From NCBI GenBank assembly GCA_033856195.1, contig JAWVFL010000068.1, forward strand, positions 10,175-74,174: a stretch of DNA of 64,000 nucleotides. The letters are read 5' to 3'. The notes under the pieces were generated by a model. It saw only the letters and a program-made list of their open reading frames with translations, ran no database searches and had not been told where the DNA came from. A program made the position numbers and the translations under genes. Source of the stretch: VRUE01 sp033856195 (GTDB taxonomy: Bacteria > Actinomycetota > Thermoleophilia > Solirubrobacterales > 70-9). Below, one piece after another: positions 56,944 through 64,000 of this stretch (position 1 is the first letter of the stretch; the number at the start of each line of letters is the position of its first letter).

Positions 56944-58831
56944 CCGTCCGTTCGGCCTCCTCCCACTGCTCGTAGAGCGCGGCGACCTTGCGTTTGGCCG
57001 CCTCGTGGCGCTCGCTCGCGCGCTCGGACTTGGCCGGCGTCGACCAGGTGGTGGGATTGGAGAGCTCGTCCTCCACCGCGCGCAGCTCGGCCTCGGCCGC
57101 CTCTATCTTCTCTGCCAGGCGGCTCGCCTTTCGCGCCGCCCTCTGCGCGACCAGCTCTGGACGCTGCCGCTTTCCCCCGCCCTTGGCGGACCGCTTCGCC
57201 GCGGCGACGGCCGCGGAGGCGGCTTCCTCGTCTTCCTCTCGCCGGCGCTGGTAGGCGGCCCAGCCACTCGGATGGCTGCGCAGCTCGCCGCCCTCGCAGA
57301 CGAGCGTGCGGCTGCCGACCGCCTCGAGCAGGGCGCGGTCGTGGGAGACGAGAACGACGGCGCCTTCGAAGGCCAGGAGCGCGTCCTCCAGCGCCTCGCG
57401 GCTCTCGATGTCGAGATGGTTGGTCGGCTCGTCGAGGATCAGGACGTTGGCGCCGGAGGCGACCAGGATCGCCAGCGAGAGGCGGCGCTGCTCGCCGCCC
57501 GAGATGTCGTCGAGGGATTTCTCCACGTCGGCCCCCGAGAAGAGGAAGCCGCCGAGCAGATCGCGGGCCTTCTGGCCGCTGAGCCCGGTCTCGCGCTGGG
57601 CCGCGTCGAGCACGGTGCCCGTGCCCGCCGCCGTCTCGGCGTGCTGGGAGAGGTAGCCGATCTTGACGTTGTGCCCGGTTCGCACCGAGCCCGCGGCCGG
57701 CTCGCGGGCCCCGGCCAGGGTCTCGATCAAGGTCGTCTTGCCGGCGCCGTTGGGGCCGACGAGGACGGCGTGTTCGCCGCGCTCGACTTCCAGGTTGGCG
57801 CCGGCGAGCAGCGTGCGGCCAGGCACATCGATCGTCCCGTTGACCAGTTTCAGCACGACCCGGCCCGGCCGCTCCGGGGTGACGAAGGAGAAGCGCAGGT
57901 TGCGGCGATCGCGGGCCTCGGCCTTGACCCCGTCGCGCTTGATCTTCTCGATCTGCTTCACCCGCGACTGCGCCTGTTTGGCCTTGGTCGCCTTGTAGCG
58001 AAAGCGCTCGACGAAGCGCTCCATCCGCTCGATCTCCGCCTCCTGGCGCTCGATCGCCTTGCCACGAGCGATCTCGCGCGCGGCCTGTTCCTTGCGCCAG
58101 GCGTGCCAGGGACCGGCGAAGAAGCGGCCGCGCTGGGCCTCGAGCTCCAGCACCGAGGTGCCGACAGCCTCGAGGAACCAGCGATCGTGGGCGACTAGGA
58201 CGACGGCGGCGTCGAGGTCGACCAGGTAGCGCTCGAGCCATTCCAGCGAGGGGATGTCGAGATGGTTCGTCGGCTCGTCGAGCAATAGCAGGTCAGGCCG
58301 GGTGGCGAGGGCTCGCGCGAGCGAGGCACGGGTCAGCTCGCCGCCGGAGAAGGTCGAGAGCTGACGGCCTGCGGCCTCCTCGCCGAAGCCGAGACCGCCG
58401 AGCACGGCGAGGACGTCGTCGCGCCAGCGGTAGCCACCGCCTGCTTCCAGTCGCTGCTGCGCCGCCGTGTAGGCGCGCATCGTCTCCTCGTCGGGCTCGC
58501 CCGCTGCCATCGCCGCCTCCAACCGCGCCAGCTCGGCCTCGGTCTCCTCCATGTCGGTACGGCCGGAGAAGACGTAGTCGCCGAGCGAGATCTCCGCGTC
58601 CCGGGGCGGGCGCTGGTCGTGCAGCGCCACCCGCGCGCCTTTCTGCAGGGAGAGGCTGCCAGAGTCCGGCGGCCGCTCCCCCGCCAATACCCGCAGCAGG
58701 GTCGACTTGCCGACTCCGTTGCGGCCCGAGAGCGTCATCCGCTCGCGCGGCTCGAGCTTGAAAGAGACGTCTGCGAAGAGCAGCTTGCCGCCCGCGTAGA
58801 GGTCGATCGTCGTTGCTGTGGCGATAGCCAT
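56918..58831 (-). CDS. ABC-F family ATPase
   Basis: Start ATG 58831 (MAIATATTIDLYAGGKLLFA), about 637 residues. Two ABC domains: Walker A LSGRNGVGKSTLLRVLAGE and LVGPNGAGKTTLIETLAG; signatures FSGGELTRASLARALA and ISGGEQRRLSLAILVA; Walker B LLLLDEPTNHLDIPSLE and VLILDEPTNHLDIES. The linker is the P-site tRNA-interaction motif type (RFRYKATKAKQAQSRVKQIE). A basic coiled-coil C-terminal extension follows (RKASRLAEKIEAAEAELRAV). No membrane helices: a ribosome-associated translation factor or antibiotic-protection protein. Confidence 0.93.
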   Translation of the reverse strand: MAIATATTIDLYAGGKLLFADVSFKLEPRERMTLSGRNGVGKSTLLRVLAGERPPDSGSLSLQKGARVALHDQRPPRDAEISLGDYVFSGRTDMEETEAELARLEAAMAAGEPDEETMRAYTAAQQRLEAGGGYRWRDDVLAVLGGLGFGEEAAGRQLSTFSGGELTRASLARALATRPDLLLLDEPTNHLDIPSLEWLERYLVDLDAAVVLVAHDRWFLEAVGTSVLELEAQRGRFFAGPWHAWRKEQAAREIARGKAIERQEAEIERMERFVERFRYKATKAKQAQSRVKQIEKIKRDGVKAEARDRRNLRFSFVTPERPGRVVLKLVNGTIDVPGRTLLAGANLEVERGEHAVLVGPNGAGKTTLIETLAGAREPAAGSVRTGHNVKIGYLSQHAETAAGTGTVLDAAQRETGLSGQKARDLLGGFLFSGADVEKSLDDISGGEQRRLSLAILVASGANVLILDEPTNHLDIESREALEDALLAFEGAVVLVSHDRALLEAVGSRTLVCEGGELRSHPSGWAAYQRRREEDEEAASAAVAAAKRSAKGGGKRQRPELVAQRAARKASRLAEKIEAAEAELRAVEDELSNPTTWSTPAKSERASERHEAAKRKVAALYEQWEEAERTVSAAGDPA

Positions 58832-58887
58832 GGTCGCTCTGACATTACGCGGCCGGCCCGGGAGGGGCGTCACGTAACCTGACCGGC

Positions 58888-59394
58888 ATGGAGCGAGAGC
58901 AGCTTCGCGCCGTCCAGGCGCCGTTGAAGGAGCGCTACGAGCAGGATCCAGACGCTGCCGTGGTCACCCTCTCAGCCAGTGGCAAGCTCGGTGAGGGCGT
59001 CTCGTGCTCGGTGCAGACCGGTCAGGCGATCGCTGAGGCGGGCCTGCATCCCGCATCCGGTGGCGACGGCAGCCTGCTCTGCTCGGGCGACATGCTGCTC
59101 GAGGCCCTGGTCGCCTGCGCCGGGGTGACGCTGCAGGCCGTCGCGACCTCGCTGGGAATCGAAGTGATGGCGGGCAGGATACGAGCGGAGGGCGACCTCG
59201 ACTTCCGCGGCACGCTGGCTGTCGACCGCGAGGCGCCAGTCGGTTTCTCCGCGATCCGACTCTCCTTCGACCTCGACACCGACGCCGGGGGCGAGCAGCT
59301 CGAGACTCTGCTGAAGCTGACCGAGCGCTACTGCGTCGTCTTCCAGACGCTCGCCGGCTCGCCCGAGATCTCGGCCGCGCTCGCGACGTCATAG
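58888..59394 (+). CDS. OsmC/Ohr-family protein
   Basis: 168 residues. The two redox-type Cys positions of OsmC folds appear as CSGDMLLEALVACAGVTLQA and LTERYCVVFQTLAGSP. Members reduce organic hydroperoxides with these thiols, but this subfamily lacks the strict Ohr context, so peroxidase activity is likely rather than certain. It is divergent from the ABC-F gene with a short shared promoter gap. Confidence 0.85.
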   Translation: MEREQLRAVQAPLKERYEQDPDAAVVTLSASGKLGEGVSCSVQTGQAIAEAGLHPASGGDGSLLCSGDMLLEALVACAGVTLQAVATSLGIEVMAGRIRAEGDLDFRGTLAVDREAPVGFSAIRLSFDLDTDAGGEQLETLLKLTERYCVVFQTLAGSPEISAALATS

Positions 59395-59404
59395 ATAGGT
59401 CTCT

Positions 59405-59600
59405 ATGGCCGGGCCGATCGGACACCTCGGAGATCTGGCGAAGGCCCGGCTTACGAGACGGGCCGCAGCACGGGAAGACGGCCAGGCGCTGGGCGAGCTG
59501 GAGGCGCGCCCACTCGAGCTGCCCCCCGGGCTCGAACTCGAATGGCTCGGCGTCTCCGGCTACCGGATCGGCTGCGAACCCCGGATGAGCCCCGGCCTAA
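59405..59600 (+). pseudogene. Truncated start of an MBL-fold-like hydrolase
   Basis: A plausible N-terminus (MAGPIGHLGDLAKARLTRRA, then PPGLELEWLGVSGYRIGCEP) resembles the first strand of metallo-beta-lactamase-fold hydrolases (WLGxxGYRI). Homology ends at about 59585, after which the frame reads low-quality sequence to a stop at 59626, and the FKBP gene begins. It is probably a 5' remnant after a deletion. Family assignment is tentative. Confidence 0.45.
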
Positions 59601-59618
59601 GATCATGGGTGAAAAATC

Positions 59619-60491
59619 TTGGGTAATTGGCTTGCCACATCGACGAGAAGTATCGGGAGCGTTGCGCTGATCGGTGTGGTGGGGGTCGCCCTCGCCGGCT
59701 GCGGCGGCGGCAAGATCTCGACCGAGCCGGCCAAATCGAAGAGCACCATGTCGGCGGCCGAATCGGCACAGCTGAGCAGGCCACGGATCCAGCCGCCAAG
59801 CGGCGCACCACCCAAGCGCCTGATTGTTGAGGACCTCAAAAAAGGCTGGGGTTTCACAGCCAAGAGGGCCGATGAAATCACCATCGACTACGCGGGCACG
59901 GACTACGGGGCCGCTGCCGAACGCTGGAGCTCCCGGGACGGCCTGGGACCATTTAGGTTCCAGCTTGGCGGCCGCGGCGTCATTTCCGGCTGGGAACAAG
60001 GCCTCGAGGGGATGCGGGTCGGTGGCCGCCGGAAGCTGATCGTTCCATCGAGGTTGGCCACGCGCAAAGGCGCGCGGATCTATGTGATCGACCTGCTTGC
60101 GGTACGCCACCAGGACAGTTCACCGATCGCGGTTGGCGCCTCCGACGGCATTCAGGATCCCGGCAAGCCAAGCGCCGCAGTGCCCAACCGACCGCCGCCG
60201 AAGGTGCTCGTCGTAGAGGAACTTCGAAGAGGCTCAGGGCCGCGGGTCGAAACGCCGAGCGAAGTTACCGTCAAGTACCTCGGCGTCGACTACGAGACGG
60301 GCCTCGCCTTCTTCAACGCCTGGGGTCCCGACCGCGCGAGCAGATTGTCCCTCGGAAATCTGGGCAGAGTTTGGGCGGTCGGCCTCAAAGGAATGAGGAT
60401 CGGCGGGCGGAGGAGGTTGATCGTTCCGGCCAAGCTCGGATATGGAAGCGGCCCCCTGATCTACGCGGTCGAACTGCTGGCGATCGATTAG
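59619..60491 (+). CDS. Double-FKBP peptidyl-prolyl isomerase lipoprotein
   Basis: About 285-290 residues; the start is a TTG at 59619 or 59634. Signal and lipobox: GVVGVALAGCGGG. Two FKBP domains (~65-165 and ~195-290). Domain 1 has VISGWEQGLEGMRVGGRRKL but SRLATRKG replaces the usual xLxYGxG. Domain 2 has WAVGLKGMRIGGRRRLIVPA with intact AKLGYGSG. It would help fold exported proteins outside the membrane; one domain is probably only structural. It is paralogous to 61495-62343. Confidence 0.85.
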   Translation: MGNWLATSTRSIGSVALIGVVGVALAGCGGGKISTEPAKSKSTMSAAESAQLSRPRIQPPSGAPPKRLIVEDLKKGWGFTAKRADEITIDYAGTDYGAAAERWSSRDGLGPFRFQLGGRGVISGWEQGLEGMRVGGRRKLIVPSRLATRKGARIYVIDLLAVRHQDSSPIAVGASDGIQDPGKPSAAVPNRPPPKVLVVEELRRGSGPRVETPSEVTVKYLGVDYETGLAFFNAWGPDRASRLSLGNLGRVWAVGLKGMRIGGRRRLIVPAKLGYGSGPLIYAVELLAID

Positions 60492-60550
60492 GCGGCAAAT
60501 GTCGGCGCATTGCGCCGCGTAGATTCTCCGGCGTGGGACATAGAGTCGCC

Positions 60551-61433
60551 GTGAGCACCCTCCTCGCCATGCTGGCCCTGGTCGCGTTGCCGGCCTGCGG
60601 CACGGCGCAGCAGCGCCGCGATCGTCCTCCAGTTCGCCCTGGGGCGGAGTCGCCCTCGAGCGGATCGGCAACTTCGGCGAACTGACCTTTGTCACGGCAG
60701 CGCGCGGATTCCCGAAGCTGCTGTTCGTGGTCGAACAGCCGGGCCGTCGCGGTGCTGCGCGGCGGCCATAGGCTCGGCTATTCCTTTCTCGACATCCGGG
60801 GCCTGGTCGGCGCCGGCGGCGAGCGCGGACTGCTCTCGATCGCCTTCCCGCCCGACTATCCGCGGACCCGGCGCTTCTACGCCTATTACACCGACCTCGA
60901 TGGCAACATCCGCGTCGACGAGTTCCGGCGGCGATCCGCCCAACAACGCCCAAACAAGGACAGCCTGCTGGGCAAGCTGCTGCGCATCGACCCGCGGCCC
61001 AATGGCGGGCGCCTATACACGGTCCCCGCCGACAACCCCTTCGTCGGCAGATCCGGTCGTGGTGAGATCTACAGCTACGGTCTGCGCAACCCCTTCCGTT
61101 TCTCCTTTGACACGGTCAGCGCGAAGCAGCCGCGAATCGCGATCGCCGATGTCGGCCAGAACCGCTTCGAGGAGCTCGACTACGTCAGCGTGGCGGCCGC
61201 CCGCGGCGCCAACTTCGGCTGGGACGCCTTCGAGGGCAATGCCCCTTACACGGAAGAGAACGGCGGTGCCCCGACCCTGGCGGGACGACGAAGCCGATCA
61301 TGGCCTACGCGCCGTCGGCGATCGCCGGCTCGACATCAGCGTCGCCTCCCCGACCTCGTTTGGCCAGGATGGCGGGGGCCGCCTCTACGTCTGCTCGGCC
61401 GAAGGGCCGGTCTACAGGCTCGTCCGGCGCTGA
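60551..61433 (+). pseudogene. Frameshifted PQQ-type glucose/sorbosone dehydrogenase
   Basis: Family segments appear in order but in different frames: signal and lipobox LAMLALVALPACGTAQ (frame ending 60685); IGNFGELTFVTAARGFPKLL (second frame, stop near 60770); AVLRGGHRLGYSFLDIRGLV, GERGLLSIAFPPDYP, IYSYGLRNPFRFSFD, DVGQNRFEELDYV and ANFGWDAFEG (third frame from ~60750); and FGQDGGGRLYVCSAEG back in another frame to 61433. At least three shifts, plus a missing stretch between 61270 and 61330. The intact enzyme would be a secreted beta-propeller quinoprotein. Confidence 0.88.
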
Positions 61434-61494
61434 GTCCAGGCGCACCCGCGCCACCGGCGGTTCTCCTCCCACCCGCTCCGGTTAGGATGATTGT

Positions 61495-62343
61495 GTGAAG
61501 ATTTTTGTTCCGGTAGTCGTCGTCTGCCTCGCCCTCGCATCCGCGGGCTGCGCCGGCGATGGCTCCGCCGGAAGCAAGGCGGCGCGCAGCTCAAGCGGAG
61601 CGACCGACGTCGCGGCAACCGAATCGAGCGGCTCGGACGAGGCACCGAAGGTGACGGTGCCCAAGGGCCCCCCGCCGGAGAAGCTCGTGGTCAACGACCT
61701 CGAGCAGGGCTCCGGCGCCGCGCTCAGCGGACCGGACGATGAAATCGTCCTCAACTACGTGGGCGTCGACTACAAGACAGGCAAGGTCTTCGAATCGACA
61801 TGGGACCAGGGCGAACCCGCCAAATTGCGTTTCGGCGGCGGTGAACTGATCGAAGGCTGGGAACAGGGCCTGGCGGGGATGCGCGTCGGCGGGCGGCGCG
61901 AACTGATCATCCCCTCCAAGCTCGCCTACGGAAAAGGTGCGCTGATCTTCGTCGTCGAGCTGCTCGAAGCTCATCCCTCGGGGGATGCGAGCAAAGAAAG
62001 CACCGACCTGCACAAACCCAAGATCCACATTTCGAACGCCCCGCCGCCGAAGAAGCTGGTCGTCAAGGATCTGGTCCCCGGCACGGGACCGGTGCTCGCA
62101 AAAGGCGACACGATGGTCGTCAACGAGGTCGGAGTCAACTACAAGACCGGCCAGGAATTCGAAACGACATGGGGCAGCCGGCCGTCCAGGTTTCCCTTCG
62201 GCACCAACGAAATAATCGATGGCTGGGAACAGGGCCTCGTGGGGATGCGCGTCGGCGGGCGGCGCGAATTGATCATCCCCTCCAAGCTCGCCTACAAAAC
62301 CGGCGCTCTGGTCTACGTGGTCGACCTTCTCGCGGTCGAATAG
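61495..62343 (+). CDS. Double-FKBP peptidyl-prolyl isomerase lipoprotein (paralogue)
   Basis: 282 residues from GTG 61495, signal KIFVPVVVVCLALASAGCAG. Two FKBP domains: domain 1 (~50-155) with LIEGWEQGLAGMRVGGRREL and intact SKLAYGKGALIF; domain 2 (~180-282) with IIDGWEQGLVGMRVGGRREL but SKLAYKTG, where the YG turn is changed. Compared with the paralogue at 59619 the intact domain has swapped position. It lies downstream of the broken dehydrogenase. GAA is favoured. Confidence 0.9.
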   Translation: MKIFVPVVVVCLALASAGCAGDGSAGSKAARSSSGATDVAATESSGSDEAPKVTVPKGPPPEKLVVNDLEQGSGAALSGPDDEIVLNYVGVDYKTGKVFESTWDQGEPAKLRFGGGELIEGWEQGLAGMRVGGRRELIIPSKLAYGKGALIFVVELLEAHPSGDASKESTDLHKPKIHISNAPPPKKLVVKDLVPGTGPVLAKGDTMVVNEVGVNYKTGQEFETTWGSRPSRFPFGTNEIIDGWEQGLVGMRVGGRRELIIPSKLAYKTGALVYVVDLLAVE

Positions 62344-62439
62344 CACTCTAAAAGCAGCCTGTGGAAACGCGTGACGAGGCTGGACTTCGTTGGGAACGCG
62401 ACGATGCACGGCGGACTATGCGCTGTTATCCTGCGGCCG

Positions 62440-62952
62440 ATGGCACGGCTTTTTCAAAACGTTAGGGCATTTTTTCTGCTGAGCGGAGCAATCGCCGCGA
62501 TGCTGCTGGTCACCGGTTGTGGCAGCGGCAGCGGCAACTCGGCCGACGCATCCGGTGGTGAAGTCACGGTCGAAACCGGCTCGCTTTCAAAAGCCCAGTT
62601 CATCGAACGCGCCGATCGGATATGCGAAGAAAACAAGCAGCACTTCCAGAAGGAATACGAAGCTTTCGTGAAAGCGGTAACCAGCAGCCCTTCTCCCACC
62701 GAACAGATTGCGAAACTCGCTGAAACGATCTTCGTTCCGAACTTCGAAAAGGACGTCGAAGAAATCAGCGTCCTCGGCGCACCGCGCGGCGACCAGAAGA
62801 AAGTGGCGGCCTTCCTCAACGCTCTCCAGCAGCGGCTCGACGAAATACGCGAACAGCCCATCATCTTGGGCAAGACGCAGTTCCCGCTCGCTAAGGCGAC
62901 AAAAATGGCAACGGCGTACGGCTCGACTGGATGCGCTGAAAGCTTCAGCTGA
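62440..62952 (+). CDS. Helical lipoprotein, unknown
   Basis: Start ATG 62440 (MARLFQNVRAFFLLSGAIAA), 170 residues, lipobox VTGCGSG. The mature part is mostly helical with two Cys (RADRICEENKQHFQKEYEAF and STGCAESFS), probably disulfide-linked. The layout matches small secreted actinobacterial proteins of unknown function. GAA is used for nearly every Glu. Confidence 0.8.
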   Translation: MARLFQNVRAFFLLSGAIAAMLLVTGCGSGSGNSADASGGEVTVETGSLSKAQFIERADRICEENKQHFQKEYEAFVKAVTSSPSPTEQIAKLAETIFVPNFEKDVEEISVLGAPRGDQKKVAAFLNALQQRLDEIREQPIILGKTQFPLAKATKMATAYGSTGCAESFS

Positions 62953-62993
62953 CGGAGACGTCGGCGGCGGGATACAAGTTGGCTGCCCAGCCA

Positions 62994-63841
62994 ATGGAGC
63001 AGCTCGAGGTTCACAACCCGGCCACCGGCGGCCTGATCGCCACCCTCCCGATCGACTCTCCTGAGGACGTCGCCGAAACGATCGCGCGGGTGCGCGCCAG
63101 CCCAATTGGGAGGCGATCGGCATCGAGGGCCGCTACCGCTGGCTGGGCAAGCTGCGCGACTGGCTGCTCGACAACCAGGATCGGGTCCTCGACACGATGG
63201 TGGAGGAGACCGGCAAGGTCCGCCCCGACGCCTCCAACGAGCCCGCCTACCTCGCCGACCTGATCAATTTCTACGGCGCCAAGGCCGCCGAGTTCATCGG
63301 CGAGCAGGCGATCCGTCCCCATTCTCCCCTGCTTGCCTCGAAGAAGCTGCGGGTCCAGTACCGGCCCCATCCGGTCGTCGGCATCATCAGCCCCTGAAAC
63401 TTTCCGCTGATCCTCGCTCTCGGCGACGCGATCCCGGCGCTGCAGGCCGGCGCCGCGGTCGTGATCAAGCCCTCCGAGTTCACCCCCCTGGGCCTGGCCG
63501 AGGTGGTCGGGGCCTGGAAGGAGGAGATCGGCGGGCCGGACGTGCTCGACTGCGTGCAGGGGGTGGGAGAGACCGGCGGCGCGCTGATCGACGCGGTCGA
63601 CTTCATCCAGTTCACCGGCTCCGACCGCACAGGGCGCAAGGTGATGGCCCGCGCCGCCGAGACCCTGACCCCGGTCAGCCTCGAGCTTGGCGGCAAGGAT
63701 CCGATGATCGTCCTCTCCGACGCCGACCTCGACCGCGCCGCCAACACCGCGGCGTGGGGCGGGATGATGAACTCCGGCCAGATCTGCATCTCGGTCGAGC
63801 GGATCTACGTCGAGGAGCCCGTCTACGACCAGTTCGCTTAG
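62994..63841 (+). pseudogene. Broken aldehyde dehydrogenase (succinate-semialdehyde type)
   Basis: ALDH segments: MEQLEVHNPATGGLIATLPI, then a shift near 63096 (NWEAIGIEGRYRWLGKLRDW continues in another frame). PHPVVGIISP is followed by an in-frame TGA (63395-63397) exactly where the conserved Trp of WNFP is expected. VVIKPSEFTPLGL, FIQFTGSDRTGRKVM, LELGGKDPMIVLSD and the catalytic Cys in NSGQICIS follow. The frame ends at YDQFA (63841), removing about the last 200 residues. Three independent lesions. Confidence 0.92.
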
Positions 63842-63857
63842 CTACCCGTCCCGATCC

Positions 63858-64000
63858 CTATGTCGCAACGAACACCTCATGCGGTAACTGGATCGTGTAT
63901 TTGGCGTCCCATTTCCCTACTGCTGGACAGAGGGTGCCCGTTCCTTCCAATGCGGCTTCGCTAAACGTCACCGTAGCTAAGCTGCTCGCGCCTAAGGGTA
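63858..64000 (-). CDS. C-terminal end of a secreted protein, N-terminus beyond right edge
   Basis: The minus-strand frame is open from the window edge to TAG at 63858-63860, about 46 codons: LGASSLATVTFSEAALEGTG, then TLCPAVGKWDAKYTIQLPHE, ending VFVAT. The Thr/Val-rich beta pattern with CPAxGxWxAxYT is like the end of extracellular proteins from this group of bacteria. The family is not identified. Confidence 0.65.
   Translation of the reverse strand, partial: PLGASSLATVTFSEAALEGTGTLCPAVGKWDAKYTIQLPHEVFVAT

Overview
The window is high-GC DNA with tightly packed genes, frequent GTG and TTG starts and many short stop/start overlaps. The gene content (tandem fibronectin-III plus RHS secreted giants, winged-helix regulators in accessory DNA, orphan Tad-type exported proteins, glycolysis and phosphate clusters of actinobacterial type) suggests a Thermoleophilia/Solirubrobacterales-like actinobacterium. 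That placement is inferred from style and gene content; no 16S gene is present.

Layout. 1-5.4 kb is accessory: the N-terminal ~1055 codons of a secreted FN3/RHS protein running off the left edge, two small winged-helix regulators, a gene-free stretch with strong hairpins, a tRNA 3' fragment and tRNA-Gly(CCC), the last two each followed by a copy of the same ~95-nt structured repeat. 5.5-11.5 kb: cytochrome c maturation genes (ccmG-like, ccmH), a degenerate P-loop protein, argS, a phosphoesterase, and a lipoprotein coupled to a Ser/Thr kinase. 11.6-22.5 kb: tgt, gpmI, tpiA, pgk, gap, a VOC protein, an ABC-2 exporter, rapZ and uvrC, all on the minus strand. The usual actinobacterial order uvrC-rapZ-yvcK-whiA-gap-pgk-tpiA is kept, but yvcK-whiA is replaced by the exporter and VOC gene. 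22.6-33.8 kb: enoyl-CoA hydratase, cupredoxin, methyltransferase, MaoC, a haemolysin-type repeat protein, a vapBC pair with a palindromic operator, a TadG-like/VanY/SLT fusion, an epimerase and TadE-like proteins.

33.8-48.1 kb is a phosphate and polyphosphate island: PiT with its DUF47 partner, ppk1, a PHP-glycosyltransferase fusion, two single-repeat CHAD proteins, ppx, phoU, pstBACS, a receiver-less winged-helix protein and an orphan response regulator. Three sites with TTYACA-type half-sites in exact 11-bp phase, resembling Pho boxes, lie by pstS and the two regulators. 48.3-51.1 kb: uppP, a small membrane protein, an HD phosphohydrolase and an Rpf/transglycosylase-like protein. 51.1-53.5 kb is a complete IS1595-family element (2,344 bp, perfect 8-bp target duplication) carrying four passenger ORFs, inserted into a CRP-like palindrome upstream of the Rpf-like gene. 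53.6-64 kb: methyltransferase, purU without a recognisable start codon, P450, ABC-F, OsmC, two double-FKBP lipoproteins and a run of broken genes (MBL fragment, PQQ-type sugar dehydrogenase, aldehyde dehydrogenase), then the end of another secreted protein.

The most unusual non-coding signal is three families of palindromic repeats (A, B, C; ten copies). Nine begin within 0-14 nt of a stop codon, and family A usually supplies the TGA itself.
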